64,000 bases of DNA from Drechslerella dactyloides (Eukaryota; Ascomycota; Orbiliomycetes; Orbiliales; Orbiliaceae): positions 3,596,001 through 3,660,000 of the forward strand of contig JAGTWJ010000002.1 in the NCBI GenBank assembly GCA_020064725.1. The letters run 5' to 3'. The notes below the pieces were generated by a model. It was given only the letters and a program-made list of their open reading frames with translations. It did no database searches and was not told where the DNA came from. The number at the start of each line of letters is the position of its first letter. Position 1 is the stretch's first letter. Positions 57,542 to 64,000 of this stretch are shown here, one piece after another. Both the position numbers and the translations under genes were made by a program.

Positions 57542-58200
57542 ACCACGTTCGGGCGCAGGGCACACGAGTATAATTGCTGACTAGGCCGAACTGTGGCCGT
57601 ACTTAATCAGCGCCGGTCCCCAGCCTCGAGCCGACCGCATAAGCAAGCTGAAGCGCTTCCCAAGCAAACCGGGCTGTCAGTCAACGGTTTGTTCCTGCCG
57701 AGCAGCGAAGGACTAGAAGCAGAGAGAGCACCAGCAGAGAGCACCCAGCAGCATCCCTCAAAAAGAAAACGCCATCCTGCCCTTTCGCGCATCCCAAGTT
57801 AGAGAGCCTCAACCTGCGTCGCTCCTCAAACCTTCTCGCTCGTCCCTCCTAATCTTTACTCGACCGGTTTTTCTGTCACTCTCATTTCGTTACCGGTCTA
57901 CGAGTATATATATCTATTTACTTGCTGTCGCTTCGAATTGCGCGAGGACAGCATCTGGAGAGTTTTCTTCTATTTTATTTTTTTCCAGTGCTCGGACTTC
58001 TGGAACTCCGTTAGAGGAGGTCCTATAAGAAGGCCGTTTCTGTTCCCTCTCTGGCCTGCGCCGCATTTTATAGTCGGGGCCCTCAATGGCCTGTAGCTAG
58101 CGATCACCTGAGAGCACCTACAGCACCACAGACCGCCACCAACCACAACAACATCAGCATCGACATCAACCTTCACCACCACGAGAAAGGCTGCACCACC

Positions 58201-59694
58201 ATGTCCGACGAGGAGGGCAATAAAGGACGCCAAAGCAAAGAAGAACGCGCTGCCATGAAAAACGCTGCTCGTTCGCAGAGAAGCACCCGGGCCAGAGCTC
58301 TACTGGCGAACTTGATAAGTAGGTTTCCTTTTCTTTTTTTCTCCAGCAAATCTTCCCTCTTCAGCTTTCTTCCATGCTGTCCTTCTTCCCGCAAATTGTT
58401 CTTCTATCGCGCTTCATTTCCTCTCACCTTACGTTACCCTTGTTTTTAACTTCTCCGCTAGCCAGCTGCGGGCAGCGCATCTGCTTCTGTCCCCATTTGT
58501 CATGTCGTGAGAGACGGTTCCACATGCTGACCAGCCCCAAATATCTGCCCCCAGACGAGCAACACAAAATCGACATCGAGCCCGCAAAGATCACCAGCAC
58601 AAAGTACGTCCGAGAACTCGGCCTCAAGTTCATGCCCTCGGATGAACAGAACTTCCCGTGGCCGTACATATCGACGTCGCAGATAAGCAGCCAGGATCTC
58701 GCCATGCTAGAGGCTGCTATTTCCAATTCAAAAGTTGCAGCGGTCAAGGTATGTCAACATTGCATAGCATCTGCCTACCTCGTATTTCGTTCCACGACAA
58801 CTGCCCCTGCGCCTCACCGGCATTTCGTTCCCCTCGATCTTCCAAATCATAGCGGCCGTTTCTATGACTAAACAGAATGCGCATTTCCATTCAATCACGC
58901 CATAAGCTTACACATGAGGAACTCCACAGGATGACATGTATAATGCCGCTGCGGCGTTCCGTTCGCGGTCGTCGATATCGACACCGACGACTAGACCTAA
59001 TTTGAGTCCGACGCACAGCTTCTCATTCCCCCCTCACCCGCACGATCCCCATAGCAATCCTCCCGACTCCTACAGAGGCCATCCTCCGTCTCTGCCGCCC
59101 TTGCAAACGTCTCAACCTCCACCTCACAGCCCTCATTCGCATTCACGGCTCAATTCCCTGGCGGAAGCGAGCTCTGCGCAGGCCTCTGCCACATCTGCGC
59201 ACCCTTCCTCTGCTAATCCCACACACCACTGGGCGGGCGCGACTGCCGCTGCCTCGACATCAACACACATCAACTCGCCGCCTGAAGGCGCGCCGCCGAC
59301 GGGACCCGTGTCGTCGCAACCCGTAGCGAACGAAGGCAGGAGTGCAACGGCAGCCTTCACGCCGTCGAATCCACGGAAACGAATGTACCCGTTTGACACG
59401 GTCGATTCGCACATAGACGAGGAGGAGATGTACCGGATCAAGATACCGCGGACGAGCATCAAGCATGTCCTCGAGCAAGAGAACGCGAACCACATCGCGC
59501 GGATCAGAGATCTCGAGGCCCGAGTAGCCGAGCTGGAGCGAGACTTCGACCGCCAGAACAAAGATGTGCATCGGCTGCGGAACGAGAACGAGCGGTTACG
59601 GAAGGACCTGACGCTCCAAGGGGGCGACGAGCTGGAGAAGCTAAGACAGGAGAATGAGCATCTCAAGGCCTTAGGGCGGAAACTCTTTGATTGA
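58201..59694 (+). CDS. Unrecognised protein with C-terminal coiled coil
   Basis: Three exons, 58201-58318, 58462-58748 and 58930-59694, give 389 residues. The start ACCACCATGT has good context. Residues 1-40 are charged (KEERAAMKNAARSQRSTRARALLANLI). Exon 2 then gives a Cys-rich stretch (CGQRICFCPHLSC) only if the acceptor at 58461 is used, so this part is the least certain. The block SPKYLPPDEQHKID...KYVRELGLKFMPSDEQNFPWPYIS looks folded and conserved. Residues 140-290 are Ser/Pro/His-rich and disordered. Residues 312-385 form a long coiled coil (LEARVAELERDF, LRNENERLRKDL, LEKLRQENEHLKAL) to the C terminus, without an adjacent bZIP basic region. I cannot name a family; dimerisation through the coil is the only functional inference. 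Confidence 0.7.
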
Positions 59695-62600
59695 GCAATC
59701 GAGAGAATCCGCACACATAGTTCCTCTGTCTGTCAGACGGGGACACACTCTCGCTCTCTGTGCAGAACACACTTCGATTCTTGAACAACGTTGATCGTTT
59801 TAGTTTCTTGAGTATACCCTTATTGTTCTGTTCTTTTTTCCACAACCACCACCTTCGTAGCGGTTATGCTGTTGTCGTTAAGCCGGTACGACTTTGAAAT
59901 CGAATATTCCCTCACCGCTTTACCATCTGAGAATTTCCTTTGCAGGCTTCATCACGACCGTTTATTTTCTTTTTTGTTTCCTGTGGTATTATTTTTTTAC
60001 AATCGGGGTTCCTGGGTCTGTTGCACCTTTGTTTCTGTAATTTTTATTCTATCGGCCCCTACACTTTTTTCTGCGAATTGGCGGTATATATTCGAATATC
60101 ACGAATTTATTGCATGCGCACATTGATCACGAATAAAAGATACACTCCAGTTTATTTTTTCTTCTTGTTTACTTCGTTTATATTTGGCTGCAGGCCACTT
60201 ACATACAGATGTTTCCTTACTTTACCTCTTGCCTATCCTTCTTCAACCTTCTCCTCTGTGTATTTTAACAGCCGGGCCGTTTTTTTACTTGCACATATTT
60301 TCGGTTTCGTATTCGATTCTCGGATTCGAAATTTCCATTTGTCATCCTGTTCACAATATTCTATTTCCTTGGTTCCCGTCGCGTTAGCTTTCTCTCTTGA
60401 TACCCTTTGACACTTCGGATCCTGTCGTGGCAAGGAAGTTTTTTTTCTTTCTTTCTTTTTAAGCTTTTTTGTTTTTCTATTACATACTATACTTCTACTC
60501 TCCCGAGCAAGATCAGAGCGTACGCAGTCTGACTAGCATACCTTGTTTTTTTTATTTTTTTTATTTTTCTTTTATTTCGGATTGTACTCTGGTGTCATGT
60601 CATGCCTCACTTCTTTTCTTTTTCCCCGCTCCTCCTCCTGTCATTCTTCTCTCACCGCGTACATACAGAAACAAGAGGCAACGGAACCTACCATGATTCG
60701 AAATAACCAAAAAGAACAAAAAAAAAAAAAAATAAAGATGGGAAAACAGGCGAGCGCGGCGATCGAGCAGGCAAGACAGGCGAGCAAGCCATCCCATTGC
60801 CAGCACGCGCGCCAGCAAGCCAACCTTTGAAATTTTTCTTTTCTTCCCACCGCCACAGCCGTGCGTGGTGGAGCCACTCACGCTCTGTCCTTCCAGCCAC
60901 CTAGACTAGAATCTTCTTGACCGTCCGCCATCCGAGGATGTCCTGGCTGACGGGTCTTGTATCGTAAAATTGTAATTTTTCTTTCCACATCAAGTTAAAA
61001 CCATCCTTGCCTTGATGATAAGAACGAGCGCGCATTGGACGGATGGGATGGGCTGCTGGGACGGACGGACGTGCGTGCACCGGGGGGTATAGCGCCACAG
61101 CAATAAACGTTAATACGTCGTGCAGACATTCCGTGCTTGCTTAGCCTGCTTGCTTAAAAACATGTGGGGTGGCTGGCAGGAACTGACAATTTTAAGAACA
61201 AATCCCATCATTATTGTCAAAAGCAGCAGTCAGGATCCAACTTTATTTTGTGAGCCCTGCGTATGTATGTCAGACGTCTTCGGAATGGCAAATACTAACC
61301 GTTAAACCCGGCTGCCAGCTTATCGACGTTTTGGAATTTTAAAAGGAGGAGAGATAAGCGGTCATGCGCCACAGGATTGACGTTGCTTGCCACTGAGGGG
61401 AAAGTGAGGGCAGCGAGTAGGCCGTAGGAGTTGGAGGAAGAGGAGGGAGAAAAATGAGAAGCCTAGAGGACCCTTGCGTGGCAAAACGGGCTGCGATTCG
61501 CCCAAACGCGATGGCTGGGAATGGGACCTTTGAACCGTGTGTGTGGTGCATGTGCGAGTTTCGTGCGTGCGTACGGACTTGCATGCATTTGCATTCTCGT
61601 TGTGAGCGGAGCGGAGTGTGGTTGTTGAACTAGTGTCGCGTTCGTCCTGAGTGGAGAAGAAGAGGAGGTGTGGAGCGGGTATGGATGTGAGGGAGGGAAG
61701 GGAAGGAAAGGAAGACAGGCCGCCGAGACACCAGAAGCAAGCTCCAGCGCTAGAGAGCTAGCCGGCCCTGCTGCCCTGCTGGAGGAGGAAAGGCATGCCA
61801 AACGGACAGCAATGTACGGAGCACGGTTTCACATGCCGGTGTGCAGAGCCACGCTGTGGCAGATGAGTCGCTCTGTGAGTTGGCGCGGGTGCTGATGCTG
61901 ATGGATCGCCTCGGGTTCCGCCTTGATCGTTGGTTAGCAAGCTGCAGACGATCTATCTGAGGGTGAGGGGGTCAAAAACCAGGTTTTGGTGCCTGTCGAT
62001 ACGCATTCCTGAGTTTTGAGCCTGCGGATGTTGATATCATGATAGGCCACAATGATGTTTGTTGTGTCTGGGCTGACCCTTGCAACTTGCAGGTCCGCGA
62101 GAGCGAGCGAGAGGGAGAGAGGGATGGACGCTATATCACGCTACAGAATATTAAAGAATGTGGTATTTACCCAGTTAGCTAGTCAGCTAGTCAGCTAGCA
62201 GGTAGCTAAGGTCAGTAGCTAATCAGCTAATTAGTACTCATGAAGCATGAGATTTGAGAGGATAGAAACCGGGTTTGGGGAGCGCACTGCATGCAAGGGG
62301 ACAGATTAGTTGCATGGGGGAAATGGATGGAATGCTCGATCGAGCTAGGAAAAACCTTCTCTCATTCAAGTATCGATGGGTAAGAGATGCATATCGGTAT
62401 GGGATATGCAGGCGGATGGGAGGTTGTGATGGTGGTAATCTCCGGCCCGTGTGTCTATAGATAGCTCTATAGCTCGCTGGAAGAATGTCGCCAGCTATGA
62501 TCGTCACGCTGTCAATCACCCGGTCGCCTCGAGTGCGATCACCGTTGCAGTGACGGGTCTCCTGGCATCAGCATTCAGTGAGCCGGCCGGTACATTTGGA

Positions 62601-64000
62601 CGATGTTTAGTGCGACATGGATATGGGCATTTGAGCAGAGCTCGAGTTTTTTTAGTGACGGCCGCGTTGCAGAAGGCGGTTTCGATTGGTCGGCCGGTGT
62701 TTCTCGCTGCACTAAGCGATGCTGCATGCCGCTAGACTCGCCTTGCAGCAGCCGTCGAAAGCCACAAAGACGAACAAAACCCGGTCTGCAAGTGCAAGAC
62801 TGCAGCATGCCCTCATCATTCTGCAGGTTTGTTGAGCGGGTGGTGGATGTGGAGGTGGGAGGTGGTGCGCCCAAAAGTTTCTTTTCCTTCGTCCGTTAAT
62901 TCTCGCCGTAAGCGAACGTCGCATTCCCTTCCCGCAGGCTGGCGAGCTGGGCCTGCCTGGCCTGGCCTGTGTGTGTGCGCGACGACGCGCGACGTCACGT
63001 CAAGATCTCGACTGCTGGCCAGACGTCTGCAACAACAACGGTACCTGTGGCAGAGCAGCAGGATTGTGCATTACCATGCGCTCTAGCCGCAGCTAGCTTT
63101 GACATAAGATGGCCGTTATGCGTGCATCCATATTGCCCGTACATACACATGTACGTACATTACGTCCGCACATTGTCGTCCCAGCGCAGCGTCTCTTGGA
63201 TTCGAATCGAAACCTGCTTTTGCGATCGTTGGGACCTTATCGCGGCGTCCTAAGATCGGCAGCGCAGCACGCTGCTTTTATCCAGACACGCCATGTGGGC
63301 CGACGGGCGTTCTATGAGAGTTGGCAGCGAATCAGTAGCGAAAGGCGCGTCAATCGCTGCCGGATGGGGACGAGCGCCGGAGAAAGAATGGAAACGTGGG
63401 TTTTGAAGCTCCAACGTGTGCCTGTTTGGCAGCGGGGGCGCGGCTGCGATCGCCGCTGCGCATTCTAGAATCGCGAGAATGTTGGCTGGTGCGGCGCGGC
63501 GATCGCTTCCGCTTGCCAGCTGCGGGATCAAAGGCTGAGCGCTGGTGACAGTCGGGAGCGGGCCCGGAGTTAAGAAATAGTATCTGCCATCGCGGCGGAG
63601 GGGCAGGCATGATGACGGCCAATGGGTGTGTCGGTGGGCGTCGTTGGCGTCATTCGTTTCGGCAAGCCAGCAGGCCTGAACAGAGAGGCTTGAGACAAGG
63701 TCATGGGCATTCCAGCCGGCCAGCCAGCCAGAGAGCAGCCAACCCGCCAGAGGGGACGCCAACCAGCGCCGGTGCCGGTGCCATCGATGGAAAGGTGGAA
63801 GGGGCGTTCGTCATTCGTTGGTGCGGCATGCAGGCTGCCGGATGAGGGTGATGAGGATGAGGATGGGGATGGATTGAGGGTGTGAGGGTGTGAGGAATGC
63901 GCGAGTCGTGCGGCGCGCCGCAGAATGAGGCCTGATGTCCGCACCGCATCACGTAAGCGGCAGTGGTGCGGAGGAATGTGTTGTGGCCGCACGCTCTGGA
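59695..64000. other. Right-hand region without a supported gene
   Basis: About 4.3 kb follow the coiled-coil gene. From 59.8 to 60.7 kb the plus strand is T-rich, consistent with a 3' UTR or spacer. Beyond 61 kb there are only short GC-rich frames and tandem words such as AGCTAGTC (62173-62234) and GGGTGTGA near 63880. A gene beginning beyond 64000 could have its promoter here, but nothing proves it. Confidence 0.55.
62173..62234. repeat. AGCTAGTC-type tandem repeat
   Basis: Imperfect repeats of AGCTAGTC decay through AGCTAGCAGGT and AGCTAAG to CAGCTAATTAG. The AGCT cores make each unit nearly palindromic. Confidence 0.65.

Larger units (their letters stand above)
53904..58200. other. Long divergent region between eS1 and the coiled-coil gene
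   Basis: This is about 4.3 kb without a supported gene. The left end holds the eS1 promoter. A plus-strand frame at 54130-54408 contains RRALSTSTAAQLFWMEYR, which hints at a presequence but has no family match. From 57.1 to 57.4 kb the plus strand is T/C-rich, and repeats follow at 57436-57541, as expected for the upstream region of the gene starting at 58201. Confidence 0.5.

Noticed and set aside
63570..63992. 140-codon minus frame at the right edge
   Set aside because: Pro/Ser/His low complexity produced by simple repeats; no domain or targeting signal.
1..64000. CRISPR arrays, bacterial-type operons, intact transposons
   Set aside because: No regularly spaced repeats with unique spacers, no ribosome-binding-site-linked gene strings, and no transposase or reverse transcriptase motifs were seen; the genes carry spliceosomal introns.

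Overview
The window looks like nuclear chromosome sequence from a filamentous ascomycete (Pezizomycotina). Most introns are short (about 50-90 nt), with GTANGT-type donors, CTAAC/CTGAC branch sites and YAG ends. Several proteins are characteristic of such fungi: a TSC2 (tuberin) homologue, which budding yeast lacks, a Puf3-type Pumilio protein, and a Gpi7/Las21 enzyme of fungal length. Class or genus cannot be fixed from sequence alone. Every splice model given here was checked by eye for reading-frame closure. Layout: 1-1227 holds the 5' part of GPI13 (minus strand, cut by the window edge). A small single-pass membrane protein sits alone at 3454-3972. About 8 kb without a convincing gene follows; its last 2.5 kb is pyrimidine-rich and probably the promoter and leader of a ten-exon PUF gene (11952-15332). 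From 17.3 to 42.0 kb the genes are close together: CSE1 (-), an unrecognised 251-residue protein (-), HSH49/SF3B4 (-) divergent with MSS1 (+), thymidylate synthase (-) divergent with an AVT1-type vacuolar amino acid transporter (+), TSC2 (+), GPI7 (-), and HTD2 (+) divergent from GPI7. The right third is sparse: a PNRC/Edc1-motif protein (-), RBX1 (+), ribosomal protein eS1 (-), an unrecognised coiled-coil protein (+), and long stretches with only simple repeats. How the genes relate: two GPI ethanolamine-phosphate transferases act in one ER pathway. TSC2 and AVT1 both belong to amino-acid/TOR physiology and are adjacent. The PUF protein and the PNRC-motif protein both point to mRNA deadenylation and decapping. 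MSS1 and HTD2 are both mitochondrial. No operon, CRISPR array, intact transposon or confident tRNA was seen. The most unusual protein is the HTD2-like dehydratase, which carries a coiled-coil insert plus a roughly 180-residue basic-then-acidic C-terminal extension.
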